From Lysobacterales bacterium (GTDB lineage Bacteria > Pseudomonadota > Gammaproteobacteria > Xanthomonadales > Marinicellaceae), in contig JAMOMK010000036.1 of NCBI GenBank assembly GCA_027067055.1, forward strand, positions 41,141-105,140: a stretch of DNA of 64,000 nt, read 5' to 3'. The notes beneath the pieces were generated by a model. The model ran no database searches and had not been told where the DNA came from. It saw only the letters and a list, made by a program, of their open reading frames with translations. Position numbers and translations under genes: made by a program. Of the stretch, positions 18,117 to 27,956 are shown one piece after another. Every line of letters starts with the position of its first letter. The stretch's first letter is position 1.

Positions 18117-19120
18117 AATCATATCAAGATGCCAACCGGTTAATATTTAATAAAAAATCAAAGAATGGTCATTATGAAAGTTATTTTCTGCGAGCAAATC
18201 ACCCTTCAAAAAAACTAGCCTTTTGGTTTAGATATACGATTTTTAAACCTAAAGATAGTGGGCAGGAAACGATTGCAGAGGTCTGGGGTGCCTTTTTTAA
18301 AGAAGATGAAATAGTGGCTATTCAACAAGATGTTCCTTTAGATAAATGCGATTTTACTTCAAGTAGTGACTTCTTAGGTATTTCGACTTCTAAGCTCACT
18401 TTTCTAAAAAATGGAAAAGCCTCAGTTAATGGTGAACTTGAAAATAAACAAAACAGCATCACTTGGCAACTGAATTATACGGGTAAAGAGTCGCCATTGT
18501 TATTGCTCCCTTTTCAATACTATAAACGCCGTTTGCCAAAAGCCAAAGCTTTAGTCGGTTTGCCCAATGCACTGTTTGACGGCTCAATCCAAGTCAATAA
18601 CAAGAGTTACACTATTACAAACTGGCAAGGCAGTGAAAATCATAACTGGGGTTCGCAACATACCGATGAATATGCTTGGGGACAAGTTTGTGGATTTGAT
18701 AATCAGCCCAATAGCTTTTTAGAATGTTCAACAGCACGAATTAAGTTAGGGCCTTTTTGGTCACCGTGGATGAACCTAGCAGTATTAAGAATTGCAGGAA
18801 AAGAATACCGGTTTTCTGGTTTATGGCGGGCAATTAATAACCAAGGTCACTATGGCTATTTTGATTGGACTATGCAGTGCGAATCCAGAGAGTACCAATT
18901 ACAAATTAAAATCAAAGGAAGCCCTAAAGGTTTTGTCGCTTTTTATTACAAAAATCCACCAGGTGGAAGACATACATGTCTTAATAGTAAGGTTGCCTTT
19001 TGTAAAATTATACTCAGTAAAAACGGCAAAGAAATTCACCACTTGACTAGTCAAAATAAAGCCGCATTCGAAATCTTAACAGATGATAAGCAGCACGGAA
19101 TAGAATTAAGAAATATCTAA
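18113..19120 (+). CDS. CrtC/AttH-like lipocalin-fold protein (putative)
   Basis: A 335-residue protein without a signal peptide. The centre carries ENHNWG at residues 175-180 followed by EYAWGQVCGF; an NWG motif in this setting is typical of the carotenoid 1,2-hydratase (CrtC) / AttH superfamily, which has two lipocalin-like barrels. The N-terminal YESYFLRANHP and the YTGKESPLLLLPFQYY segment fit a beta-rich fold. The reaction cannot be told. It overlaps rnhB by ATGA and is the last gene of the operon. It meets truD head-on with a four-base overlap of the stop codons. A membrane-lipid or isoprenoid role would fit the operon but is inference. Confidence 0.6.
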   Translation: MKSYQDANRLIFNKKSKNGHYESYFLRANHPSKKLAFWFRYTIFKPKDSGQETIAEVWGAFFKEDEIVAIQQDVPLDKCDFTSSSDFLGISTSKLTFLKNGKASVNGELENKQNSITWQLNYTGKESPLLLLPFQYYKRRLPKAKALVGLPNALFDGSIQVNNKSYTITNWQGSENHNWGSQHTDEYAWGQVCGFDNQPNSFLECSTARIKLGPFWSPWMNLAVLRIAGKEYRFSGLWRAINNQGHYGYFDWTMQCESREYQLQIKIKGSPKGFVAFYYKNPPGGRHTCLNSKVAFCKIILSKNGKEIHHLTSQNKAAFEILTDDKQHGIELRNI

Positions 19121-20160
19121 CTCACATCAATGATGGACAACACCTCTCGCATAATCCCAGTGGCATAGGCTCCAGGCAACAATTTGAAATTGAGTTGAAG
19201 TGTATTAGCATCTTGCCATGAATGTTCGAAATCTAAGGGGCAGATGCGCATGGCTCTGCGGTCTTGTTTGAGGCGAAATTTTTCAAACCCTTGTTGGTAG
19301 ATGGGAAAGTCTTTTGCAATTGAGTTTTCTAAATCTGCACAATCTTTTGAACATTGAACTTTATCTTCTCCCCACATGGCTGCAGTGATGTGTATATCAA
19401 AGTCTTTGAGGCGTTTTTTGATCTCATTTTCACTGGCATTCTCACTTGGAAACCATGAATGAGACTTGTTTAATTGTAAAATGTCACCTTCGATGCATTT
19501 ATCCCAAACCCCAAGCTTGAGACGTTTAGCAACAATAAGATTGAAAATATGACTGCGAGCAGTTGAAATAAGCAGACTTTTGAGGTTTCTGGATTTGACT
19601 TTGTAGTTTCCAGCAAACCAATCTTGGCATTTGCCAATATTACCCATATCATGTCCAAAACGTTGCGAACCAAAATAATTGGGTACTCCATCTTGTATAA
19701 TTGAGGTGATATTTTGTTCAATTTGGCTTTTGTCTCCTTTAATATTTCGAATAATAATTTCAAAGGCATTGGCATCGAGTTGCCCTGTTTTGATTTTACG
19801 ACTGTGTTTGTCTGATTTGATGATTTCAATACCTTCACACAAGGCTGATTGTATTTTGTCAGGGCCGCTAATTTTAGGCAGTTGCACACTAAACCACTGT
19901 TTTGTCACGGCATGGCGGTCTTTTTGCCCTGCAAAGGCTACTTGTTTTTGCGGTACTTGGCAAACATTAGCAAGCGCTTTGGAGACCCAGATACTGTTGT
20001 TACTTGTTTTCTGAATATACAGCCATAAATGTTCGCCTTCACCAGATAATTCAATCTCATTGAGTTCTGTGACCTGAAAATCTTCGGGGGTTATTCGGAT
20101 GTTGCCTGTGCCTGTTATCGTGTTTCGTGTTGGAAACAAAGTATTAAATTCTAAAGTCAT
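19117..20160 (-). CDS. truD: tRNA pseudouridine(13) synthase
   Basis: Makes pseudouridine at position 13 in tRNA-Glu. The family signature GQKDRHAVTKQWFSVQLP includes the catalytic aspartate D81. The later PNYFGSQRFG and LPGAYATGIMRE segments also match TruD. It is 347 residues, close to E. coli (349). It converges on the lpx operon. No clear terminator separates the two, and the 3' ends overlap by four bases. Confidence 0.95.
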   Translation of the reverse strand: MTLEFNTLFPTRNTITGTGNIRITPEDFQVTELNEIELSGEGEHLWLYIQKTSNNSIWVSKALANVCQVPQKQVAFAGQKDRHAVTKQWFSVQLPKISGPDKIQSALCEGIEIIKSDKHSRKIKTGQLDANAFEIIIRNIKGDKSQIEQNITSIIQDGVPNYFGSQRFGHDMGNIGKCQDWFAGNYKVKSRNLKSLLISTARSHIFNLIVAKRLKLGVWDKCIEGDILQLNKSHSWFPSENASENEIKKRLKDFDIHITAAMWGEDKVQCSKDCADLENSIAKDFPIYQQGFEKFRLKQDRRAMRICPLDFEHSWQDANTLQLNFKLLPGAYATGIMREVLSIIDVS

Positions 20161-20308
20161 GATGCTATTATCGCTGTTTTTCTATTAAATTTGTAACATC
20201 TATTTTACAAATACGTTAAAAAGGTGACTTTAAGCCTATTGGAATTGAATCCTTCAAATTCTATAATGGGAATCCATAATTATACTAGCCTTGGGAATTA
20301 ACTTTACG

Positions 20309-21421
20309 ATGAAGAACTTAATTATTTTACTATTATTATCAACACTTATTTCATGTTCAAAAGAAAATGTCGATACAAAAGATAGTTCGAAAAAACAATC
20401 TACTGAAAAAACATCCAAAAAGGATAAGAAAGATAAAAAGGGTAAAAACAAAAAAGAGGAAGAGGTTGTTATCAATGTAGAGGCAACTCAAGTCACGACG
20501 GGTGATGCGGTTTTATTGTTCAAGACCACAACTATATTAGAGGCGGATTTAGAGTCGGCAGTCACATCTAAGGCCAGTGGAATAATTTTAAAGGTGAATG
20601 TTGAGGTTGGTGATAAAGTTGAAGCAGGTGATGTGTTGGCTGTTTTGGAGTCCGATGTACAACAGTTGCTTTATGCCAGTGCTAATGCCAATTACCAAAA
20701 AGTATTGAATAATTATGAGCGTGCAAAGTCTTTATTGAAAAAAGGGTTAGCCAATAAAGAATCAGTTGATAATTTGAAGTTTGAAAGTCAAGCATTAAAA
20801 ACAAGTCGTCAGCAAGCCAAATTAGATTTAGATTTTACACAAATCAAAGCACCAATTTCAGGTGTGGTAACGAAGAGAAATATCAAAAAAGGAAATTTGA
20901 TTCAGACTAACACTCAAGTGTATGAGATTGTCAATTTTGACTCATTGCAAGCAGTTATTAATGTGCCAGAAGATAAGTGGAATGTTTTCAAAAAAGGATT
21001 AGAGGTTGATTTTATATTTACCAGTATGACTGAAACAGTAAAAGGACACATCTTGCGAATTGACCCAATTGTAGATAGTACCACAGGAACATTTAAAGTG
21101 GTGATAGCTTTGGATGAAGGTGCAAGTAAGCAATACAATTTGCGTCCAGGTTTGTTTGGTAAAACTAAAATCATATTAAATAAACACGATAATACCATGC
21201 TAATTTCGAAAAATGCAGTGATTAGAGAAGATGATAATGCCTTTGTTTATGAAATCAATTCAGACAATACCGTGACTAAACGTAATTTGGTTTTGGGTTA
21301 TGAAATGGATGATGCCTTGGAAATTATTTCTGGTATTGAGGAAGGTAAACGTGTAGTCACAACTGGCAAAAACAATATTTCAGAAGAATCTAAAGTCGAA
21401 GTCATTGAGTATAAGGATTAA
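20309..21421 (+). CDS. RND efflux periplasmic adaptor lipoprotein
   Basis: A membrane-fusion protein linking an RND pump to an outer-membrane channel. The ATG at 20309 gives a lipoprotein signal with lipobox LISC, followed by an unusually lysine-rich linker (residues about 25-50, many KK and KD pairs). The biotinyl-lipoyl-like domain (ASGIILKVNVEVGDKVEAGDVLAVLES), an alpha-hairpin, and DFTQIKAPISGVVTKRNIKKG match the HlyD/AcrA family. At 370 residues it is normal. It is the first gene of a three-gene operon with two pumps; no TolC-like gene is present, so the channel must be encoded elsewhere. Confidence 0.9.
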   Translation: MKNLIILLLLSTLISCSKENVDTKDSSKKQSTEKTSKKDKKDKKGKNKKEEEVVINVEATQVTTGDAVLLFKTTTILEADLESAVTSKASGIILKVNVEVGDKVEAGDVLAVLESDVQQLLYASANANYQKVLNNYERAKSLLKKGLANKESVDNLKFESQALKTSRQQAKLDLDFTQIKAPISGVVTKRNIKKGNLIQTNTQVYEIVNFDSLQAVINVPEDKWNVFKKGLEVDFIFTSMTETVKGHILRIDPIVDSTTGTFKVVIALDEGASKQYNLRPGLFGKTKIILNKHDNTMLISKNAVIREDDNAFVYEINSDNTVTKRNLVLGYEMDDALEIISGIEEGKRVVTTGKNNISEESKVEVIEYKD

Positions 21422-21435
21422 ATAAGGGCGAACTC

Positions 21436-24400
21436 ATGATTAAATCATTAATAAATTTTGCAACTAATCGCCGTGTGACTATTTCCATGTTGGCAATCAC
21501 TATGATGTTATTTGGTAGTATTGCACTAAAAGAAATGTCACAAACACTTTTACCTGATTTGCAGTACCCAACTTTTACCGTGCGTACAGAATACGCCAAT
21601 GCCGGGCCTGAAGAAATTGAACTGTTGATTACCAAGCCAGTTGAAGAATCTGTTGGTGTGGTTAAAGGCTTGTCACGTATTTATTCTGTCTCAAGCACAG
21701 GGCGTTCAGATGTTAAATTAGAATTAAACTGGGATGCCGATATAAAACAAGCCGCGTATGAAATTCGCGATAGAATTGATTCGGTTCGTTTGCCTTTGGA
21801 TGCAGATTCTCCTGTTTTATTGCGTTTTAATCCCTCAACGGCACCGATTATGCAAGTGGTGTTGATGATTGACAAAAAAACAGGTAACTTGAATCAACTT
21901 AAAAAAATACGCACATTAAGTGAGCAATTATTTAAAAAGAAGCTCGAACCCGTTACAGGTGTGGCAGCAGTCAAAATCAGTGGGGGATTAGAACAGGAAA
22001 TACAAGTAGAGCCAGACCAATACAAATTGGCTCAATTAGGCATTAGTATCAGTGATATTTCAACGCGTTTACGTCAAGAAAACATTAACCTTTCTGGTGG
22101 AGCCATTAAACAAGGCACGCAATTGTATCTAGTAAGAACGGTGAACCAATTTAAATCTTTAGATGCCATTAGTGAAATTATAATCAGTTTAAAAGAAGGC
22201 ACGCCAATTCGTATCCGTGATGTAGCGAAAGTAAGCCTATCTCACAAAGACCGCACTTCAATTAACCGCCTAGATGGTAAAGAAGCCATTGAAATAGCCA
22301 TTTATAAGGAAGGCGATGCTAATACCGTAGAAGTGGCGCAAAATGTAAAAGATAAGTTAGAAGAGTTGAAAAAGAATTTGCCGGCTAACACTTCGTTAAA
22401 AATCATCAATGACCAATCCATATTTATTAAAGATGCCATTGGCAATGTCACCAGTGCGGCTATTATTGGTGGTATTTTAGCTGTTTTCGTTATTTACTTA
22501 TTTTTGCAAGATGTATTGGCAACAGCTGTTATTGCTTTATTGATTCCGATTTCGGTAGTGTCTGGATTCTTTTTAATGTATAAGGCTGGAATTTCCTTTA
22601 ATATCATGTCATTGGGCGGTATTGCATTGGCAATAGGATTGTTGGTTGATAATGGTATTGTGGTGTTGGAAAACATAGCCTCCAAACGCAAACAAGGTCT
22701 GGGTAAACTGGAATCCGTTAAGCAAGGCACGATCGAAGTAGGCGGGGCAATAGTGGCATCAACCATGACAACTGTTGCCGTATTTTTACCCTTGGTTTTC
22801 GTTAAAGGAATTGCTGGGCAGTTATTTAAAGACCAAGCACTGACTGTAACATTTACTTTGTTAGTCTCCTTGTTTATTGCACTAACATTGATACCAATGT
22901 TGATGAGTCTAGGAACAAAACGTCACAGTCACATGGAAAAGTGTGATGAACAAGAGTATCAATCTAAAACTCGTGTAGGCTCAGGACTACGAAAGGGGCG
23001 AAAATTCATTTTTAATAATGTTGTTGATTATATATTTTGGTTTTTTAAAACGATCATCAAAGGCATTGTCTGGTTCTTCCATAAAGTTTTTTGGTTGCCT
23101 TCAAAGGCAGTACAAATCATGTTTGCTGCTTTGGCTAAGGCCTATGAAAAGCTATTGCCATGGGCACTTAAGTTTCGATTGCTTGTTCTAATAGCAACTA
23201 TCGCTGTGTTTGTATTTACTTTAGGTATTATTCCAAAACTTGGCATGAATCTTATTCCAGATTTGGATGCCAGTACTGTGCGAGTAAACTTTAAACTAGC
23301 CGAAGGCGAAGTGATTGAAAAAACCGATAGTGTCATCCAAAAAATTAGTCGAGAATTGACCGAATTGGAAAGCATCGAATTCGTTTATGGCATTGGTGGT
23401 CAAGGAGCAAAACTTGATGTGTCAGCCTTGTCAGCAGGTGAAAATGCGGGTCAGCTTTTAATCCGCACTCAAAAAGGGTTTGATAAATCTCGAGTTGAAC
23501 AACAAGTTTTAGCTGTTTTGGATAAACAACCTGGTTTGAGCAGCGAGCTGCAAGCTGGTGAATATTTTGAATTGAGTAACCCGATTGAAATTGAATTATC
23601 AGGATTTGATGTTAATTTGCTTAAAAAAGAAGCGCGTAAGATTCGTGATGCAGTCAGTGCTAGTGAATTCTTAGTTAATGTTGATGATGGCTTATCACCA
23701 GGTAATCCTGAAGTGCAAATTTATTTTGATCAAGAGCGTATTGCTAAACTGGGTTTAACCAATCGTCAAGTGGCAGATGTTGTAGTGAACAAAGTTTTGG
23801 GTAAGTCTGAGACAACAGTGCATTGGCAAGACCGAAAAATTGGCATACTCATTCGAAACCCTTTGGAGCAACGTAATTCAATTCAAACGGTATCAAGTTT
23901 ATTAGTTAATCCTCGATCTGCCAACCCTGTCACTTTGGGCGATGTTGCCGAAATCAAAATAGCCCAAGGACCAGGGCAAATATTGCGTCGTGACCAAGAC
24001 CGAGTAGTGGTGATAACAGCAGATGTGGCGGATATTGATTTGTCCTCAGCTGTGAGTATTGTGCAAGATATTATTAAAAACACTCAATTAAGCCCATTAG
24101 TACACTATAAAGTGACTGGTCAAAATAAGGATTTACAAGAATCGAATAACTCCATGATTTTTGCACTTGTGTTGGCAATATTCCTGGTTTATATGGTTTT
24201 GGCATCACAGTTTGAATCCTTTATTCACCCTTTTGTTATTCTGTTTTCAATACCACTTGCCATGATTGGAGCAGTGTGGGCGTTGTATTTGACTGGTACG
24301 CAAATATCTGTAGTGGTGTTTATCGGTTTGATAATGCTGGCTGGGATTGTGGTCAATAATGCCATTGTCTTGATTGATAGAATTAAACAATTACAAGCCA

Positions 24401-24666
24401 AAGGCATTAGCTTGAGAGATTCAATTATTCGAGCTGGTAATGCCCGATTGCGCCCCATTATCATGACAACTATGACAACCGTATTGGGCTTGTTGCCAAT
24501 GGTTGTGACTATTTTTGGTGATCAAAGTGCCGGTGCTGAGATTCGTGCACCCATGGCAATTACTGTTATCGGTGGCTTAATTGTTTCAACTTTTTTAACC
24601 TTGGTAATTGTGCCAATTATTTATTCTTTGGTGACTAAAGATACGGTTCCACAACAAGTGAGTTAA
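21436..24666 (+). CDS. RND (HAE-1 family) efflux transporter, first subunit
   Basis: A proton-driven inner-membrane exporter of 1076 residues. It starts MIKSLINFATNRRVTISML with the first membrane helix and the PDLQYPTFTV segment after it. TM4 carries IALAIGLLVDNGIVVLENI, with a single aspartate where AcrB has two. The mirrored second half has LAGIVVNNAIVLIDRIKQ. Around residues 495-565 there is an extra loop with a charged part and an amphipathic aromatic part (DYIFWFFKTIIKGIVWFF), longer than in AcrB. It follows the adaptor by 14 bases and precedes a second pump by four, as in heteromeric MdtBC-like systems. Confidence 0.92.
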   Translation: MIKSLINFATNRRVTISMLAITMMLFGSIALKEMSQTLLPDLQYPTFTVRTEYANAGPEEIELLITKPVEESVGVVKGLSRIYSVSSTGRSDVKLELNWDADIKQAAYEIRDRIDSVRLPLDADSPVLLRFNPSTAPIMQVVLMIDKKTGNLNQLKKIRTLSEQLFKKKLEPVTGVAAVKISGGLEQEIQVEPDQYKLAQLGISISDISTRLRQENINLSGGAIKQGTQLYLVRTVNQFKSLDAISEIIISLKEGTPIRIRDVAKVSLSHKDRTSINRLDGKEAIEIAIYKEGDANTVEVAQNVKDKLEELKKNLPANTSLKIINDQSIFIKDAIGNVTSAAIIGGILAVFVIYLFLQDVLATAVIALLIPISVVSGFFLMYKAGISFNIMSLGGIALAIGLLVDNGIVVLENIASKRKQGLGKLESVKQGTIEVGGAIVASTMTTVAVFLPLVFVKGIAGQLFKDQALTVTFTLLVSLFIALTLIPMLMSLGTKRHSHMEKCDEQEYQSKTRVGSGLRKGRKFIFNNVVDYIFWFFKTIIKGIVWFFHKVFWLPSKAVQIMFAALAKAYEKLLPWALKFRLLVLIATIAVFVFTLGIIPKLGMNLIPDLDASTVRVNFKLAEGEVIEKTDSVIQKISRELTELESIEFVYGIGGQGAKLDVSALSAGENAGQLLIRTQKGFDKSRVEQQVLAVLDKQPGLSSELQAGEYFELSNPIEIELSGFDVNLLKKEARKIRDAVSASEFLVNVDDGLSPGNPEVQIYFDQERIAKLGLTNRQVADVVVNKVLGKSETTVHWQDRKIGILIRNPLEQRNSIQTVSSLLVNPRSANPVTLGDVAEIKIAQGPGQILRRDQDRVVVITADVADIDLSSAVSIVQDIIKNTQLSPLVHYKVTGQNKDLQESNNSMIFALVLAIFLVYMVLASQFESFIHPFVILFSIPLAMIGAVWALYLTGTQISVVVFIGLIMLAGIVVNNAIVLIDRIKQLQAKGISLRDSIIRAGNARLRPIIMTTMTTVLGLLPMVVTIFGDQSAGAEIRAPMAITVIGGLIVSTFLTLVIVPIIYSLVTKDTVPQQVS

Positions 24667-24670
24667 GCCC

Positions 24671-27600
24671 ATGAATGAGATGAAAGAGAATAAGCAAGAC
24701 AAACAAAAAGCCAGTGGATTTAGTGCCATAGCGGTGTTTTCATTGAAGCGCCCGATTACAATTGTCATGATTTTTTTAAGCTTGGTTGTTGTGGGGTTAA
24801 TCTCATCACGATTGTTGTTATTGGAAAAATGGCCTGAAATAAAATTTGCTTATGTCAATATTAATGTGGCATATCCCTCATCGACACCTTATGAAGTAGA
24901 ACAAAGTATCACAAGACCATTGGAAGAAGCTTTTGCAACTATTGGTGATATTGAAGCGATTAATTCTCAGTCAACAACCAATGGTGCCAATATAGGCATA
25001 CAATTTAAATCAGATGTAGATGTTAATGAAAAAACCATGCTGGTTAAGGAGCAAGTTGATTTAGTTAAGTCACAATTGCCAGATGATGTCAGAAGGATAG
25101 TGGTGCAAAAAGCAGAGATGGGCAATGATGCCATTATGCAGATTAGAATAACCGGTGATTTAGATTTAGAAAATGCCTATGATTTGCTCAACCGCTATTT
25201 AGTGCGACCTGTTGAACGTGTATCGGGCGTTGCTAGAGTTGATTTTCAGGGTATAGAACCCAGAGAGTTGCAAATAATTATTGATAATGATGCCTTAAGA
25301 AAATATGGTATAGGATTTGCTGAATTAACACAAAAATTACGTGATGTTAATTTCACCATTGCCTCTGGAACCTTTAAAACGGGTTCTGATAAAAATGCAC
25401 AACAAATTCGTATTGTTCCTAAAGGTCAAATAGTCGATATTGAGAAAATAAAAAATGTCGTCGTCAATCAACTCGGTATTCGTTTATCCGATGTTGCAAC
25501 CGTTCAAGTGGTCAATGGACACAGAAATTATGCGCGGCATTTGGATAGAAAATATTCGGTTGGTTTGGAAATTTATAAGGAATCAACTGCCAACATGGTG
25601 GATGTGGCAGAACGCGTTTTAGAACGTATTGAAGAAATCGGAAAATCGCCGCAACTCAAAGGCATTAAACTGGTTTTTTTAGAAAACTCAGCACTTAATG
25701 TTAAAACCTCTTTGCGCGATGTCATTAGTGCGGGTGTGCTTGGCGCTTTTTTGAGTTTATTGGTGTTGTATTTTTTCACCCGTGATTTAGCAACGACTTT
25801 ATTGGTGTCTTTGTCTATTCCTATTTCTATTGTCATTACATTGGGGGCATTGTACTTCTTTGGGTTTACCCTAAATGTTTTGTCATTGATGGGATTGATG
25901 CTTGCCATTGGGATGTTGGTTGATAATTCAGTAGTTATTAGTGAAAGTATTTTGACCAAAAGGAACAACCCTGATTATTCAATCGTTGATGCCATTCAAG
26001 AAGGTGTTTCAGATGTGATGGTGCCAGTCATTGCAGGTACGATAACCTCTATTTGTATCTTTTTACCTATTATATTTGGTTCTGGTGATATGCTTATTAC
26101 TTTTTTGAGTCATGTGGCTGTATCGATTATAGCGGCAATGGTGGTTTCTTTATTCTTGGCAATTACTGTTGTTCCTCTGATAATTTCTAAGTTAAAACCA
26201 AAACCAATTGTGCATAAAAAAGATTGGTTTGATGCTGTTAAGAAGAAGTATCTCTCTTCTTTAAATTTCACCCTTAACCATCGGTGGTTTACTGCTTTAT
26301 TTATCTCAATTGTTTTAGGTTTGGGTATATTTTCCTATGTGGCAACTGATGATGATGAGGGATTTTCTCAAAGTGTGGGGCGAGATTTTTGGCTACCCTA
26401 TCATGTGGATGGGTCGTATAGTTTAGAGCGTATCAAGAAAGATGTGGATAAGATTGAAAACTATCTTTATGAGCATCAAGAGGAATTTGAAATAAAGTCG
26501 GTTTACTCTTATTATGAAGACACTGGCTTTGTATTGTCCAAAATCTATTTAATTGATGAAGAAGATGCACAAAAAACCATAGGCGAAGTCAAAAAAGCGA
26601 TTATGAAAGATTTGCCCAAAATTGCCATTGGTAAACCCAGCTTTAGATGGCGCAGAGGCGGTGGTGGTAATAACAATAACATGAGCCTTTATTTGCAAGG
26701 AGATTCGCAACAAGTGCTAAAAGATTTGTTACCGTCTGTTTTATTGGATATTAATCAGATAGATGGGGTGATTTTAGCTTCGGTTGAAAATAAAAATAAA
26801 AGGCAAGAATTAAAAATAGTAGTCAATCGTGAACGGGCTATTCGTTTAGGTTTGGATCCAATGTTTGTTGCTCAAAGTGTTGGTGTGGCAATGCGAGGCA
26901 CTAACCTTAAGGAAATTGTTACACCAAATGGTGAATTGCCAGTAGTACTCAGGTTTTACAAAGAGGGTGAATTTAAGGTAGAGCAACTCATCGATTTGCC
27001 GATTAAAACACAGTCAGGTTTGCAGGTTAGTTTAGCCAGTGTGGCAGATATTATTCACTCAAGTTCGCAGCAAAGAATCAATCGCCATAATCGCATGGGT
27101 GCAATCAAAATTGATATTGAACTTGAAGAAGATTCTAATAAAAAAGACATTAAAGAAACCATAACAACTCTAATGGATAGAACCAACTTTCCCAGTGGCT
27201 ATAATTGGACCTTTGAAGGGCAGTCTCGGGGGATGAATATGAAAATGGAAACATTAGTCGATGTGCTGAAAATTGGCGTTGTACTTATCTTTATTGTTAT
27301 GGCAGCCTTGTTTGAATCCTTGGTTTTTCCTTTCATTGTCATTACATCTATTTTGTTTTCTTGGGTTGGTGTTTTTGCTTTTTTTGCCATCACTGGTACA
27401 AAATTCGACATCATGGCTGGTATTGGAATGTTGATACTAATGGGCGTGGTAGTAAATAATGGCATTGTCTTGATTGATCATATTAATCAATTAAGGCTCA
27501 AAGGCATGAAGCGAAGAGAGGCAATAATTCAAGCAGGAAAAGATAGACTGCGACCAATTTTGATGACTGTTGCAACAACAGTTGTGGGTTTAATTCCTTT

Positions 27601-27808
27601 GGCGGTAAGTGCTTCATCTATTGGTGGTGATAGCAATATGCCAGGTTACTTTCCTATGGCACGTGCCATTATTGGCGGGTTAACTTTTTCAACTTTCGTG
27701 AGTTTATTGGTATTACCTAGTTTGTACTGCTGGTTTGACGATTTACGTCACTGGATGACTGATAGGTTTAAAACTAAAACATTGAAATTGGCAAAAATTA
27801 CGAGGTAA
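24671..27808 (+). CDS. RND (HAE-1 family) efflux transporter, second subunit
   Basis: The second pump protein is 1045 residues with twelve predicted membrane helices. The porter domain starts after LEKWPEIKFAYVNINVAYPSS. TM4 has LMLAIGMLVDNSVVISESI and the symmetry mate has GVVVNNGIVLIDHINQ. It has a glycine/asparagine stretch (RRGGGGNNNN) near residue 660 within the porter region. An in-frame ATG nine bases downstream is an alternative start. The pair probably works as a heterotrimer with the upstream pump, by analogy with MdtB/MdtC; the substrate is unknown. Confidence 0.92.
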   Translation: MNEMKENKQDKQKASGFSAIAVFSLKRPITIVMIFLSLVVVGLISSRLLLLEKWPEIKFAYVNINVAYPSSTPYEVEQSITRPLEEAFATIGDIEAINSQSTTNGANIGIQFKSDVDVNEKTMLVKEQVDLVKSQLPDDVRRIVVQKAEMGNDAIMQIRITGDLDLENAYDLLNRYLVRPVERVSGVARVDFQGIEPRELQIIIDNDALRKYGIGFAELTQKLRDVNFTIASGTFKTGSDKNAQQIRIVPKGQIVDIEKIKNVVVNQLGIRLSDVATVQVVNGHRNYARHLDRKYSVGLEIYKESTANMVDVAERVLERIEEIGKSPQLKGIKLVFLENSALNVKTSLRDVISAGVLGAFLSLLVLYFFTRDLATTLLVSLSIPISIVITLGALYFFGFTLNVLSLMGLMLAIGMLVDNSVVISESILTKRNNPDYSIVDAIQEGVSDVMVPVIAGTITSICIFLPIIFGSGDMLITFLSHVAVSIIAAMVVSLFLAITVVPLIISKLKPKPIVHKKDWFDAVKKKYLSSLNFTLNHRWFTALFISIVLGLGIFSYVATDDDEGFSQSVGRDFWLPYHVDGSYSLERIKKDVDKIENYLYEHQEEFEIKSVYSYYEDTGFVLSKIYLIDEEDAQKTIGEVKKAIMKDLPKIAIGKPSFRWRRGGGGNNNNMSLYLQGDSQQVLKDLLPSVLLDINQIDGVILASVENKNKRQELKIVVNRERAIRLGLDPMFVAQSVGVAMRGTNLKEIVTPNGELPVVLRFYKEGEFKVEQLIDLPIKTQSGLQVSLASVADIIHSSSQQRINRHNRMGAIKIDIELEEDSNKKDIKETITTLMDRTNFPSGYNWTFEGQSRGMNMKMETLVDVLKIGVVLIFIVMAALFESLVFPFIVITSILFSWVGVFAFFAITGTKFDIMAGIGMLILMGVVVNNGIVLIDHINQLRLKGMKRREAIIQAGKDRLRPILMTVATTVVGLIPLAVSASSIGGDSNMPGYFPMARAIIGGLTFSTFVSLLVLPSLYCWFDDLRHWMTDRFKTKTLKLAKITR

Positions 27809-27898
27809 ACTTGTTTAAAATCAACTATTTTGATTTGTTTATGTATATAATTGATGTTTAATGAATCGTAAACAATTTCAAATAGAGATTCAAGAGTC

Positions 27899-27927
27899 TT
27901 TCAATGCTATATTGAAACCACTATTAT
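27899..27927 (+). promoter_or_regulatory. promoter-like site with dyad upstream of the roadblock gene
   Basis: TTTCAAT and ATTGAAA form a 7-bp inverted repeat around GCTAT (27899-27917). A -10-like TATTAT lies at 27922-27927 with a weak -35 (TTTCAA) 17 bases upstream, so the dyad overlaps the predicted promoter core and could be an operator. The palindrome is seen; regulation is inferred. Confidence 0.35.
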
Positions 27928-27956
27928 ACCGACAAAATTAACTTAAGGAAACAATT

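Noticed and set aside
19470..19889. A 139-codon minus-strand open frame within truD
   Set aside because: It is an out-of-frame shadow of truD, which is complete and carries its catalytic motif.
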